Shown here one piece after another: positions 23,364 through 34,320 of a DNA stretch of 64,000 nt (position 1 is the stretch's first letter; every line of letters starts with the position of its first letter). The DNA is taken from contig NC_134934.1 of the NCBI RefSeq assembly GCF_051020765.1, positions 4,216,001 to 4,280,000 of the forward strand, in the 5' to 3' direction. A model generated the notes under the pieces. That model was given only the letters and a program-made list of their open reading frames with translations, searched no databases and was not told the origin of the DNA. Origin of the DNA: Lasioglossum baleicum. Lineage: Eukaryota > Arthropoda > Insecta > Hymenoptera > Halictidae. Made by a program: the position numbers and the translations under genes.

Positions 23364-25900
23364 CTTATTATGTATCACGTTGTTCGATTGTATGTACTAA
23401 TAATTATGTGACGAAGAGGAAAATGATTGTTTTACCATAACCAGACACAAAAGTCGAAATATCGGGAAGAGTAGATTGTAGGTTGAAGAGAGACAGAAAG
23501 AGAGAATACTGTATTGCAGAGGGTTAATTCGAGAAAATTCTAATTACGGCGACGCCTCCCACGCTCGCCATCAGAGGATTGCATTTACCGATGTCTGTGT
23601 GTTGTCTGAAACAGTTCATTGAGTGTCCCTGCACCAGCAGCCATAGTAGAATCCTTGGAGCGTGGAACGCTCCCTTGCGTGCACTTTGGCATGCTCGTAG
23701 AGCCGCCAAATAATTCACATTTAAATGAACCAGAAAGGAGCGCAAAGTGCAAGATCGTGATTGTCGCACGTGAAGAGAGAGAGCCTGGTTCTTTCATGCG
23801 AACCGGTACGCTGCAGTACGTGATGCGTGGTAGCGGACCGCGTAGCGAAAGAAAGAGAGAGAGAGAGATATCGGTAAGAGACTGAATATCGGGGAACGTT
23901 TATTCTTTCATTGTACATTGGAAATTCCCCTTCCCGGTTTCACAATCTCTCTTTCTCCGACAACTATGTCTATCTCTCTCTGTCCTTCTCTCCGGGGCCG
24001 ATTTTCGAGGAGGGTTACCATCGGAGGGTCATAAAATTTTCACCGACGATGAAACGCACGCGGTCACGGGCACCGCGCGCGCGGAAAGTAAATTACCTTT
24101 CGCCGGCAGCGCAGAAGGTAAAACCCCGGAATTTCGAGTGCCGAAATCTCCGAAAGGAGGAAGGAGGTGCACGATATCTCTCCCTGGGGCGGGGGAGCGA
24201 GCGCATGCGCAGCTGTGTTCCAGTACATTCACTCGCGCGAATTATTCTCGTCGACTGTGCTCCAGCCGGTTCCATTAATTCGAGTGCGCCACTCTACCCT
24301 GTAGAGGGTGAAATTACCCTTGAAATTATAACAGGTTGATACTTCAACCGCACCGGCATCGACCGTCAGGTTGCCAGGATCGATAGCGGCCGTTCGATAC
24401 CGCGTTCTACCCGGCTATGCACCGTTGGGAGTCCGTGCACCGTCGCGGCGTCGTTTAGAGAATAGTTCTCAATTACCCACGGAAGGAATGACAACGACAA
24501 AAGACGGCGCTGCTGCTCGTGGAATCGTTCAACTGGCAGGTCTCGCAATCGGATAATCGCCGGCTGCCAATTAAGCTCCCACCGCGAGCGATCGCGGCGC
24601 GATTTTCAGGCATTTCGTAACTTGGTCGTCCGGCCTCGATCGCGCCGGGTGTCGCACACCGGCAACGGGACAGAAGCAGCGGGCACGGAGAACGCGCTCC
24701 TCCGGCTTCGACCTCGATCGTCGCGCAAAAGGACGCGTCTCTCTTCCTGAAGGTGCCACACGATGAAGCTCCCTGGTTCTCGAACGCGGGCAAAGGCGGC
24801 TCGCCGAAGCCAGCCGGTGCGATGCGACGCGCAGACGGCCACGCACACAACGTTCTCCTCGCCGCAGCACTACCAGACGCAGCTGACCCCCACCAACGTT
24901 CTGGTGTCCTCACACCAAGAGGCCAAAGCCTCACCGACGAATTCTCACACCCGCGCTTCACGGGAGCGACGAAGCGCCGCTACGGAGCAAGCGGGACAGA
25001 GAATACAGGAGGTATAGAGAGATACTCGCCGAGAGATAAGGAGAGGACTCAGACAAGAGAGAAAGAGAGAGGGAGAGCCGAAGAAGACAGTCTGGCTAGA
25101 GATCTCCGCATACGGTCTCGCTCGCGACGCACTCTGTATAGACTCGCCTTAAGGAACTCCGATGGCTGACCTTTCCTCGTGGCCAAGGTCGCGCCATGAC
25201 GAACCGCCGCGCCGCGCCGCGCCGCCTGCTGCCTTCAATGTCGTTTTGACTGACTGCGATCCGTATTTTGACGTCAGGCGGCGGCGGCCGGTCCTCGGGT
25301 TGCGCGCACGGATACACATGACACACGGTCAGACCGCAGAGAATTGTTTTGTTGCTCTAGGAAGAAACTGCCCGCGAACCGGCTCGGGACCGAACTTTTC
25401 CATTACACGTCTTCCTGGGACCTTTTAGCGACCTCCCCTTGTATTAAATTCTCGCTCGCAACCAGAGGGCGCGTATTTTCGATAGCTGCACCGAGAGACT
25501 GCTCCCCAGGGAACATCTAGGCGGAGCAGCCGCATCCGTACGAACCCGGAGACGTAAACGCAATTACGTAATTCATTTTTCGAGCTTCCACGAAACGGCT
25601 GCGAGTTTCCGGGTAGCCCTGGAGGACGCGAACCTTCGGGGAACGTCTCTATCCTAGGGTAAACTTTCCCGTCGACGATTTCGTGCGTTCTCGGCAGCCG
25701 GCGTGGCGTTCCGCGCGGATACCCGCCACGAGCTCCCGGATCCAGACAGTTCAAACATTTTCGTTGTACCGGCACGGTGCGGCGCAACTTTCCCTTTCAC
25801 GAGATCTATTAACCGCGACGCGACGCGACTCGACGCTGCGAGGGAGACCGCGATCAAAACAACCGAGTCGAACGCGTACGCGCCGTGCAGATCTCTCTCT
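23364..25900. other. CpG-rich DNA, no gene assigned
   Basis: AT-rich to 23530, then CpG-rich. A GA repeat lies at 23850-23873 and a GCCGC array at 25204-25226. The plus frame 24763-25013 has strong G/C bias at third codon positions (QHYQTQLTPTNVLVSSHQEA) and reaches GTATAG, a weak donor; a second open plus frame and a minus frame overlap it. The evidence is too ambiguous for an exon call. Confidence 0.4.
25204..25226. repeat. GCCGC pentamer microsatellite
   Basis: About four copies of CCGCG/GCCGC in a row, within CpG-rich DNA. Several similar CGTCG or GTCGC arrays occur at 38345-38367 and 57304-57328, so short CG-pentamer slippage seems common in this genome. Confidence 0.85.
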
Positions 25901-26002
25901 TTTGTCCTCTGATATCGGGCTATCTACGGTGACGACAGTGGTGTGCTGCCGGTAGATGCGCTGATGGCGGTGATGACGACGCCGACGACGATGACGCCGC
26001 CG

Positions 26003-26003
26003 C

Positions 26004-26036
<33 letters not shown>
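26003..26036. repeat. (CGA)n trinucleotide microsatellite
   Basis: About eleven uninterrupted CGA/GAC triplets, flanked by imperfect ATGACGCCG units from 25970. It would encode Ser or Asp/Arg/Thr runs depending on frame, but the surrounding frames show no domain. It lies in a promoter-like CpG-rich block. Confidence 0.95.
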
Positions 26037-26449
26037 TGGCGGCGGTGACCTTATCGCTTGCAAGTGAACGAGAGAGCGCGTGTCTGGCCTGTGCGTGTGG
26101 ACGCGGCTTAATACACACCGAGAGAGACAAGAGGGAGAGAGAGATGCAGGGAAGGAGGAAGAAAGAGAGAGAGTCGCACGAGGCAGCAGTTGTGCGCGCG
26201 AGTGTAAGTACGTCTGTGTGCGACGATCGTTGCGAGCGTGTGCGAACCGTCTAGACAGGAGGTTGTTGGAGCCGAACGAGGGTCGGCGGAGAGAGGCGAA
26301 AGACGACACTGGGTTGGTGGGATTCGTACGGGGGGAAGGTGGGGTGGACGAGGGGATGGGGAAAGACGGCGGGGAGGGAACAGGCAAGGCAGCAAAACGA
26401 GATAGTGGGGAGGTATGATAACCGGCTATCATATCTCAGGGCCGCTGCT

Positions 26450-26990
26450 ACGAGTCCGTTTCCCCTTTCTTCCCCGAACGATCCTTCTCCTCCTTTGCTA
26501 CGTCTGCCCTCGGTATCCTCCTTCGCCCTCCTGTTCATCGTCTCGACGCTGCTGCACCGATCGGTGCAGAGCAATCTCTACCTCCACCACTCTGCTTCTG
26601 CTTTTCTTCTTCTTCTTCTCGTTTCTCCTCCTCCTCCTCCTTCCTCCTTCTCGTCTTCGACTGCTGGTGATGGTGCTTCTTATCCCTCGCTCCTTATTCC
26701 TTTTCTTCGACCACCTCGCCTCCTTCTTCCTTACTAATTTTCCTTCCTCTTCCTTGCCCTTACAAATCGACTTCGCCGCGACGTGGCCCAGACGGAACGC
26801 GATAACTCTGTCTCTCTGCTCCCTTTTTTACCCTTGCCCTTTTCTTCTCTTTCGATTACGCTCGACTCGCCTTCCCCTTTACCCTTCCGTACGCCATTCC
26901 GCCGCCACCACCATCGCCACCATCGCTTCTCCCTCGATTCCCACCCTTTCCCCCCTACCCTCCTTTTATTTGCCCTTCGCGAGAGACATC
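26450..26990. other. Strand-asymmetric pyrimidine-rich tract
   Basis: The plus strand is strongly C+T rich for about 540 bp (CTTCTTCTTCTTCTCG, TCCTCCTCCTCCTTCC, then repeated CCCTT). Purines are sparse on this strand. The long plus ORF across it (26415-27131; Leu/Phe/Ser/Pro runs) and its companions are low-complexity artefacts of this composition. Homopurine-homopyrimidine DNA can be nucleosome-poor and sits near some promoters; that role is inference. Confidence 0.75.
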
Positions 26991-28499
26991 GCGCTGCCTT
27001 ATCGCGGGGATGGGGTTGCGCCGGCTGTGCCGTGCTTCCAATCAGACCCTGGAACCGGTACGCGTCGTTCCGAGGGACACCGGCATCCTGAATCGAGGCC
27101 GACTCGAAAACGACGCCCGGACGCTCGATAACGCCCTGTCCTTTCTACTCGGAATCGTTACACACGCGCCTATTTTCCTCTCGGTACCGTCGCCTAATTC
27201 CATTCCCGATACTTGTACAGGACCCTAAGTTGCTCAGGATCGACAGACTGAACCGGAACCTGTACCTAATACCCTTCAGATAGCCTCGTCTACTACATTG
27301 TTTATAAATAATTTTATAAATTTTTCTTTTTCTCTCTCCATAAAAATCCGCGGTCTATTTGCTTTCTGCAACAATTATTTACGCGCATTTCCGCACGCGG
27401 CGTACGTTGCCGCGCAAAGTTGCAGAATCGCGCGGGCGAACGTCCAAGCGTGATCCGTATCAATGGAACAGCAATTTGCGGTCGAAGGTACGCGGAAATG
27501 GAATTAATAGAACCCCTCGATAATGCACGATAAATCTTACATGTTCATGCGCGATTACGCTCAGATGACCATTTGAAATGGTTCCACATTTCGATCGATT
27601 GAATTTCATCCACGAATGAATGCGGCTATTTACCCTGCCCCAAGATCAGCCTCCCGTTTACATAACGCGCGTCACGGTGACTTCGATGCTCGGCGAAGGT
27701 TTCTATAATTTGCTAATGGCGTTCGTGCGAGTGATTCGCTCGAACGTTCGCAAATAAACGGAGCATCGAAATGATTTGCAAGCTGCGTTTACACCGTGCT
27801 CGAGATGGCAGATCCAACGAAGGAACAACAGCCACAACCGATGCAGTGTATATTTTGGAAAAAAAAATCAAGCACAATATCAGGGGACACGGATTTCTTT
27901 CGCTTTTACAAATTATCCCCGAGCTTGTCCTCGCAGCTGGCTCTCGACTGACTTTCCTTAAACACATGTCACTCATCCCACTCAGACACGCGCGTATCTT
28001 CCCATGCCAAAAGCCGCGCTTTCGAAACTCGTCGCCGACTCATGCCACGGACCAGGATAAATATTTTAATCCAGGAAACAGAGAATCTCACTGTACACGG
28101 AAAAAGATGTTGCCACACACCGTCTCGAACCAGAAGTGCCTCTTCTTCACAGTGTAGTTATCACGAAATTGCCGTTATTATTTTTAACGCACCTGGTATG
28201 TTAAGAAATTTCTTAAATTAGATTACTTAAGACAGCCTGTTGGTTCACGAGTAAAATGATTAGATACTTATCAGATATTGATGATCGACTGTTTAACTGT
28301 CTATAGCCTGAATTTATAACTTATGTACACAAAATTATACTGCAAGACGTTGATACACGGAGCCATAGAGAGGATTAAGGACTCCGAGTAACCGCAGGTA
28401 ACAGACACAAGCGGGTCGCACGAAAGAAGAGGATGTCGAAACTAATATCTAAATTAGTCACTGCCAGCTCTGATTGCTATTCGACAGACTCGAAAATCG
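26991..28499. other. No gene seen; one family A end
   Basis: At 27339-27357 CATAAAAATCCGCGGTCTA matches the right end of family A, but the opposite end is not convincing. The rest is mixed DNA with a 128-codon plus ORF (27771-28157) lacking any domain. Nothing else is supportable. Confidence 0.45.
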
Positions 28500-29200
28500 C
28501 CGAGGATTGGAACGATCACCCTAAACGACTGCGACGCATCCCCATAGATTGATGGTCCCGGTAACGAGGAAAAGAGGTTCCGGCTGGGATCGAAGCTAGG
28601 CGGTGAGTCTGCGTGGCCGAACCGGTCGAACGAAATCCGCGCAATTATGTCAATCGCTCGGAGAGACACTATTCGTCGAGTCGATTATATCACCGTCCCC
28701 GCCACGGTGGCGTTCCCTCGCAAAAGGCTTCGACTCGGCGCGGCGGGGTAACGAGGTATCAAAATCCAGTTTGATCGATGTCACGAGCAAACGTGCACGC
28801 AGGACAAAGTGAAACGTGAACTCGAAAACGTGTCTCGGGCCGAGCAGATCGCAGAGAGCGGCGTCGTTCGCCAGCATATCCTGATCGTCCTGGTTGATCG
28901 CCCAAGCCCAAGCCCGGTCAAGACCGGCCCGGTCCAGCAACGAGCTTGCACACGCTCGAGCGCGGATATCGACGCGCTCGTCTCGCTCGTTTATTTTTTC
29001 CCGCCTCGATCGGGTGTCGTCCGCCAGGCTCGAGAGCACACCCGGGAGACCAATATCGGCCCACGTCCATTTCGCGCGCGGCAGATTATTTCGAATGTCG
29101 TTAGAACAGCCCGTGGAGCCAGACACACGGAACCCGAGCGACACGTAGGTCAGGTATACCTCCCTTCTCCCCGATCGTCATCGATGTCCTCTTCCTTTCT
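28500..29200. other. CpG-rich block, no gene assigned
   Basis: Overlapping ORFs occur on both strands (28650-29144 minus; 28809-29546 plus, 245 codons). The plus ORF ends in low-complexity Ser/Leu/Phe runs coded by a TTC repeat and has no domain. I regard them as composition-driven. Confidence 0.45.
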
Positions 29201-29222
29201 TCTTCTTCTTCTTCTTCTTCCT
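29198..29222. repeat. (TTC)n microsatellite
   Basis: About eight TTC/CTT triplets in a row within a wider pyrimidine-rich tract (29160-29235). Confidence 0.9.
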
Positions 29223-30626
29223 CTTTTTCTCACCATGATCATCCTCCACAGACTATCGATTTCATCAAAAAGTTTAGGCGCGACAACCGCGCCTCGTCTT
29301 CCCGCTCCTCTTTTTTCCGACGCCCGGTCCTATACTCTTTCTTTTTTTTCTTTCTCCCGTCCGTTTCTTGTCCTTTTTCCCCATCCGGCGAGAAGAGGAG
29401 CGCATCGTTGCGCGCTGGAATCCTACACGGAATCTCGTAAAATCTTTTATATGCCTGTGGGCCTCGCGTGTAACGACTCCGGCGAAGGTGGCGAATATTC
29501 GACAGAGAAGACGTTTATACCGCGATATTTGCGCTATAAATTTTAATCCCCCTTCCTCGATGGGTGTCTGCGTTCCGGCACGACGCCTCCCCTCTCCTCT
29601 GCTGTCCCTGCTGTATACCCGACGACGAAAGCCGTCCGATAAAACCAGTATCGTCGAGGATTTTCGAGATTAGAGTGACCCGCCCGATAATTCGCGAGCA
29701 TTATAACGACAAAGGCCGCGAGCATTATCGATCTTTCTCGATAAGACGCCGCCAGGCTTCCTAGGGACCAATGCGACATTGATAAACTCGTGTAGGTGTT
29801 CGCGATTCGTTCTGTGAATATTCTTTCTCGCGGACAACTCGACCAACCGGTTAATTAATTTCACTGTGCTCGGTTCTCCGGATCATTTTGTGGAACATGT
29901 TCTTTTCTGAGATGATCAATAATAGACTCGGCGCGTATATGTCATTGGCAACCGTGCGGACAGTGAAGCAAACGCAGATGACAAATTTAAATGAAGTACA
30001 TGGTTTATTTATAACCGAACTTGATCATCGCCGATGATTTTCTCAGGTTTTCGATGCAAAACCTTGTCCGGAAGTGTAATTGTTCCTAATTGTAACCCCC
30101 CCGCAGCCTTATGATCACTCGTACCGTACTATAATCCACTTATACATACAGTATGCTAGTCTCATTAATAATAATAACCATAATGAAATATTCACGAACT
30201 ATTTCGGTGCCGTTTTGCATATCACAGTCATCGAGTTCCGTAAGTTAATTACGAATGTACCAGAAATGACAGGCAGATTGATCGAGCTGGTGCCGAGCAA
30301 AGGATGTGAAATTAATAATAACGCAACCGATGTCGGTAGTACACAATACGTGGATAGTACTGTATTTCCAATATCGCGTTTAGATTAGATTTACTTTTTC
30401 ATTAGCGAGATCGTAATTCGAATATCACTTCTGAATTTTCCTTCGATTTGTTCACCGTACGTCGATCATCTCCGTTCGGAAATCAATTTCAATTGTCCGG
30501 GAGATATTCAGTGAGAAAGCCTGTTCCTTTGAACGACACCCGGAGCTGATAGCGAGGCGCGTCGTTCGCGTTTCACGCTGAACGATAGCTCCCGTATTTA
30601 TGGATCGACCCGCATTCATCAGCCCG
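29223..30626. other. No gene seen
   Basis: Moderately CpG-rich to 29780 and AT-rich after 29880. Short ORFs only. No shared repeat is recognised. Confidence 0.5.
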
Positions 30627-30715
30627 GTCGGGCATAAATTATGGAATTTATTTGCGCCCGTCGATATTTATCAGCGGGCCTCGAACAAAAAAGAGGCCGC
30701 TTAATTTATGCCCGG
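30627..30715. repeat. Nested inverted repeats (hairpin-forming)
   Basis: The outer arms are CGGGCATAAATTA (30629-30641) and TTAATTTATGCCCGG (30701-30715). Inside the right part a second stem pairs GCGGGCCTC (30674-30682) with GAGGCCGC (30693-30700) over an A-rich loop. The segment also contains ATTTATGG-, ATTTATTTG- and TTTATCAG-like AT cores suited to homeodomain or forkhead binding. It could be a small MITE, a cruciform site or a regulatory element; no second copy is seen in the window. Confidence 0.55.
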
Positions 30716-31035
30716 CGTCGCCGGTGACCGCACGCGCTCTTACCCGCGCTGGGAATTAAAATAAAGCAGTGCTCGAGGGTCGACGCCACACCGCGCCGCG
30801 TCGGCCAGGGTGAGAGACTCCGTGGGAGAGGGAGAGACTCTAAATCGAGTTAATTCGCGATCAATTTTACTGCCTCGATCATTCCCTCCCAAACATGGCC
30901 ACCGACACGAATATACGATCGTGGTCACGATCCTGCAAAAAATAAATTCAGAGCCGAACCGCGCCGGCGAATGAAAATTCGAGAACCAAATTCCCTTCGA
31001 GATCAGTCGACCCTTAGCACTCGAATGTTGACTCA
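30716..31035. other. No gene seen
   Basis: GC-moderate DNA with one 100-codon minus ORF (30740-31042) lacking a domain. Confidence 0.5.
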
Positions 31036-31260
31036 GTGTCACGACTCAAAAACTGCAGTACCATTATTCAAAATATTGTTGACATTTTGTAAATTTGTTG
31101 GCATCCGCGATCGATTACACTTAACATTTAAGTATTGTATGAGGTATTATATCAGTTTCATATCTAGAAAATGAAAAGATATCATACACAATGGAATTAT
31201 TCTAGCTTGGAAGAAAAATTACATTTTCGAGTTAAAATGGCTCCGGGTGTAAAGGGTTGA
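31036..31260 (-). mobile_element. piggyBac-like MITE, family C copy (reverse)
   Basis: The reverse complement matches the copies at 52058, 55726 and 60792: TGTACCATTATTCAAAATAT-like, CAATACTTAAATG- and AGAATAATTCCATTGTGT-type blocks occur in the same order. The high-coordinate end, GTGTAAAGGGTTGA, corresponds to the family end TTAACCCTTTGCAC. The other end is degraded. No transposase ORF. Confidence 0.7.
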
Positions 31261-32459
31261 TCCGAGGATTTTTTAGTTTCGATAATAATCGTCACCAAAA
31301 GCTGCCTCATACTTGCTTTTATGGAAAACATGAGAAACATATTTGAATATTAAATATCCCCGTCATACATAGCCATCGTGAATACACGATGAAAATTGGT
31401 AAACGGGTGGAACGATATATATTCTAAATAAATCAGATTAATTCGTGATTAACATTTTAGGTTCGGCGATTGTCGCGCAAAACTCGGCCACACAAAGTGA
31501 ATTACGATCGCGTGTGAGGTTAGTGAAGGACATTGTTCGACGGTGAGTTGATTGGGGGATGGAAATCGGTGAGATTCACGATCAGCTTTTGGCCTCGAAG
31601 GTTCCTGCCTAAAATCGGCCACGGAAAGTGAGCGCGGACGGGATCGTGAGCGGAGCGAGCTCCTGAACAAAAGAAAATTTTTGCAAAGGGTCGACGACAC
31701 CGCCCCCGGGAACCCGAATCGATACTCGAAGGGGTAATTGTCTTACGGTTCGACCTGCGAAAGCGAAAGTTACTGCCGGTCGATACACGGAGCGCGGACT
31801 ATAAAAAAGACTGGAAAAGAGGAGGAGGAGAAGATAAGAGACAAAGAGGAACGCCGGGAGGCTTTTGTCGTTCTATTAATAACGCAATCGCGGCGAAAAT
31901 ACCGTGAAAGAAAAATATTGTGCAGTCTCGGCCGATAGTTGGAAAGCCTCGACCCGTTCATCGATATCGGTCGGTTCACCGATTCCGATCGAATCGATGA
32001 CTCATAACACTGTCGATTCCACGCACGAGATATCGAGGATCTTTTATCGCGACACGGACGCGCGAGCGCGCGGCGAGGTACGAGCTCGCGTGATAAAACG
32101 ATGAGACGTTCGGGTTTCCGGCGATTTGCGTGGGTCCACCCATGTATGTACTCTGTTATCTTTAGTGGCTTTCGGGCCTGGGACGTCTCGATCCCAGTGA
32201 AAGATCGACCGAACTTTCTATAAATTGAAATTCCTGACAAGCGACTTCATCCGCTCGCCAACATGCGGTACCCATCGTTCTCGTCACTCTCAATTATTTT
32301 TCATTTTCTTGCTGTTTTATCCGGGTACGTGTTATTAATGTCTCGTGAAGTGTTGTAATACAATAAAAGGGATCGATTGGTTTAACAAAAACATTGGGTT
32401 GCATTAAAGAATCAAAGTGCAATCGCACCTGGCTCATACGAAGTTAGGACGTATTATGA
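31261..32459. other. No gene seen
   Basis: AT-rich to 31440, then moderately CpG-rich. The minus ORF 31770-32240 (156 codons) has no domain and overlaps plus ORFs. No repeat is recognised. Confidence 0.5.
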
Positions 32460-32552
32460 CTAGACGAATTTTAAGAATATGGACTCAAATGTTGTTTTCA
32501 ATGGTAGTCGCGTTTGTACATCTGAAACAAATGAAAATCGTACTAAACTCTG
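32460..32552 (+). repeat. Dispersed repeat N, copy 1
   Basis: It aligns with 39985-40083 in the same orientation: AATTTTAAGAATATGGACTC and, further on, TGGTAGTCGCGTTTGTACAT followed by AAATGAAAATCGTAC. Similarity is diffuse with short gaps. The ends are not defined, and relationship to a known family is unknown. Confidence 0.5.
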
Positions 32553-33182
32553 TGGAATTTTATATTCTAGCCTTTTTTTTGAAAATTTCCAGTCATTTTT
32601 TTCATTAGAAAACTTGTCCCAGTTTCCAGAATCAATCTGTATGTAAAAATATGTAAAACTTTAACAAGCAGAATTTCAGCAAAAAGATGTTTGCACCAAG
32701 GCTTTCAATCGAATGTATTATTTTTAGCTTGTTACGTTCGAGTTCTGGTTCTCGCAATCGATGCAAAGGATTTTTCTGTTGCGTAAAGGTCTATAGTGTA
32801 TGTTGATAACTGTCCACTCAGCAGACAGAGATTGTTCGAAGCAGCCTAGTAGACTCGCGGGCGCCAGATTTCTTCATCGAACTATAGATAGACCTATATC
32901 AACGGACCGAGAAACCGCGGAACAAATACTCTACCGTGTGGGGGAGACGCCGACATCGCCAGTTTCTCAAATAACAAATTACCATTCGTCATCCAGCGAA
33001 TCGCTCGACTTTGATAATTAATCGAGCCAGCTCATTGATTCCGCCATCGCTCCGAAAATATCTTTCGGTAACTAATGCTTCCGGGAATTGCGTAAGAGTC
33101 ACGACATCGTTATCGCGATCTTGAAAATGTCAGTTCCCTTCAGAGATCCCATGGAGATCTGTGCCTCGCACCATTTTTAATA
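32553..33182. other. No gene seen
   Basis: Mixed DNA with one 73-codon ORF lacking a domain. Nothing else is recognised. Confidence 0.5.
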
Positions 33183-33190
33183 CAGATCAC

Positions 33191-33530
33191 TAGACTGCGG
33201 ATCATCATTGCGAGATTTCATCATTCGGTTACATGTAGCTGTCGCAGCTTTATAAAAATAGGTACACGCGAAGAGCTTTATGCTTCCGAATAATGCAAAT
33301 TACGCCTCGTAAACGTGAAAAGTAGGACTTTTGATCTTTCATCTAGCGCTTTTGACACTACTGAAAAACCCCATCGCATGCATTATCGAGAAATGAGAAG
33401 GCAAATCTCGAACTCTTGCAATCCTGGAAACGAGTATACCCACTTAAGGGATGAAATCAATTCTTATGTTCTTCCTACTACCCACAATCAGTGAAAAACA
33501 TTTTTATTTTGCATAAAGATCCGCAGTTTA
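33191..33530. mobile_element. hAT-like element, long form, family A copy 3
   Basis: It starts TAGACTGCGGATCATCATTG and ends GCATAAAGATCCGCAGTTTA, the family A termini. It is flanked on both sides by the identical 8-mer CAGATCAC (33183-33190 and 33531-33538), an intact 8-bp target duplication typical of the hAT superfamily. At 340 bp it is longer than the other copies because it carries an extra module (33228-33440; ACATGTAGCTGTCGCAGC to ATCCTGGAAACGAGT). The same module is joined to a family A right end at 50900-51176, so the long form is probably a real subfamily and not a secondary insertion. No transposase ORF. Confidence 0.92.
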
Positions 33531-33538
33531 CAGATCAC

Positions 33539-34073
33539 AAAATAAGACACAGTCGAAAACTAGGAAATAAATCAAATGACAAACTAACAAGGGGGCGGGG
33601 TGTTCGGGGCATGATCGTTGGACACGTCGTGTAGTATTTCACGCGGCTATCGACCGATCGAAGCCAGCCGCCTAGGCTAGACGCGTCGGACCACGGTGTT
33701 TCGCAACCAATCGCGAGACCGTGTCGTCGGTGTTCCTGGAGGACAGGTGTCTGTCGAAATCGTGGGATCGCTGCTCGCGACACAATACGCGGTCGCAGGG
33801 ACGCGGACCTGCAGCTCTGCAATCGACGTCGATCGACGGGTGTCGTTCCACGTTCCAGCAAGTTATACAACAGGCCGAGGACAACGGAGAAAATTCCACC
33901 GAACGGCTCCGAACGAAAGACTGTACAGCTCATACGTATAAAACCAGCTTTTACTCTTTTACCCGGGCCGTCGCGTCGGAGCAAAATCTGAAGGTTTCTC
34001 CATTTCTACATTGAACAAATAGTGGGCATTTGCTTTTCCACAATATTTATTACCTACTACCAGCAAAATATCG
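33539..34073. other. No gene seen
   Basis: CpG-rich 33590-33980 with overlapping ORFs on both strands (33535-33984 minus; 33696-34014 plus), none recognisable. Confidence 0.5.
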
Positions 34074-34316
34074 CGTTGACAAGAAAGTTATAATTTCGGT
34101 ATTTTAAGGTGACATAAAACCCAATCTTTTTTATTCGAGCAATGAACTTCAATCAATAAAATATAAAGATCTTTTGCCATCTTCCTGGTAGCTTCACAAT
34201 TCCGCGCTCGTAAAACTTCTGGTACTTATCGGCAAAAAACTGATTCAAGTGCGATTTCAGATCGTCACACACAGCATTTCACCTTAAAATACCGAAATCA
34301 CTTTCTTGCCAATCTA
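34074..34316 (-). mobile_element. Internally deleted mariner element, copy H1
   Basis: Both ends carry mariner-type inverted repeats: the left reads TTGACAAGAAAGTTATAATT and the right, in reverse complement, TTGGCAAGAAAGTGATTTCG. The right arm continues to GGTATTTTAAGGTGAAAT on the reverse strand. Between the arms lies a piece of the transposase gene on the minus strand (34153-34272). At 243 bp it keeps both ends and the 3' tail but has lost almost all of the roughly 1-kb coding region, so it cannot make transposase. It sits 4 bp from the family B element at 34321. Confidence 0.85.
34153..34272 (-). pseudogene. mariner transposase, C-terminal fragment
   Basis: Thirty-nine open codons and a TGA on the minus strand read, among others, HLNQFFADKYQKFY followed by ERGIVKLPGRWQK. 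That is the conserved C-terminal segment of mariner transposases just before the stop. The upstream part, including the DNA-binding domain and the catalytic D,D34D residues, is missing, so the fragment is inactive. The last residues before the stop (IFIFY) differ from the usual mariner ending. It lies entirely within the element 34074-34316, where its position shows that the low-coordinate end is the element's 3' end. Confidence 0.85.
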
Positions 34317-34320
34317 ATAT

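Noticed and set aside
26415..27131. 238-codon plus ORF with Leu/Phe/Ser runs, membrane-like
   Set aside because: The runs are direct read-through of CTT/TCC pyrimidine repeats; the hydrophobicity is an artefact of composition.
27325..27345. TTTTTCTCTCTCC resembling the miR-14 mature sequence
   Set aside because: The match is partial, lacks the seed-side 5' end, and no hairpin partner lies nearby. The 3' part belongs to a family A end.
28809..29546. 245-codon plus ORF, the longest of the window
   Set aside because: CpG-rich DNA with a TTC microsatellite coding the Leu/Ser stretch. It has no domain, and minus ORFs overlap it.
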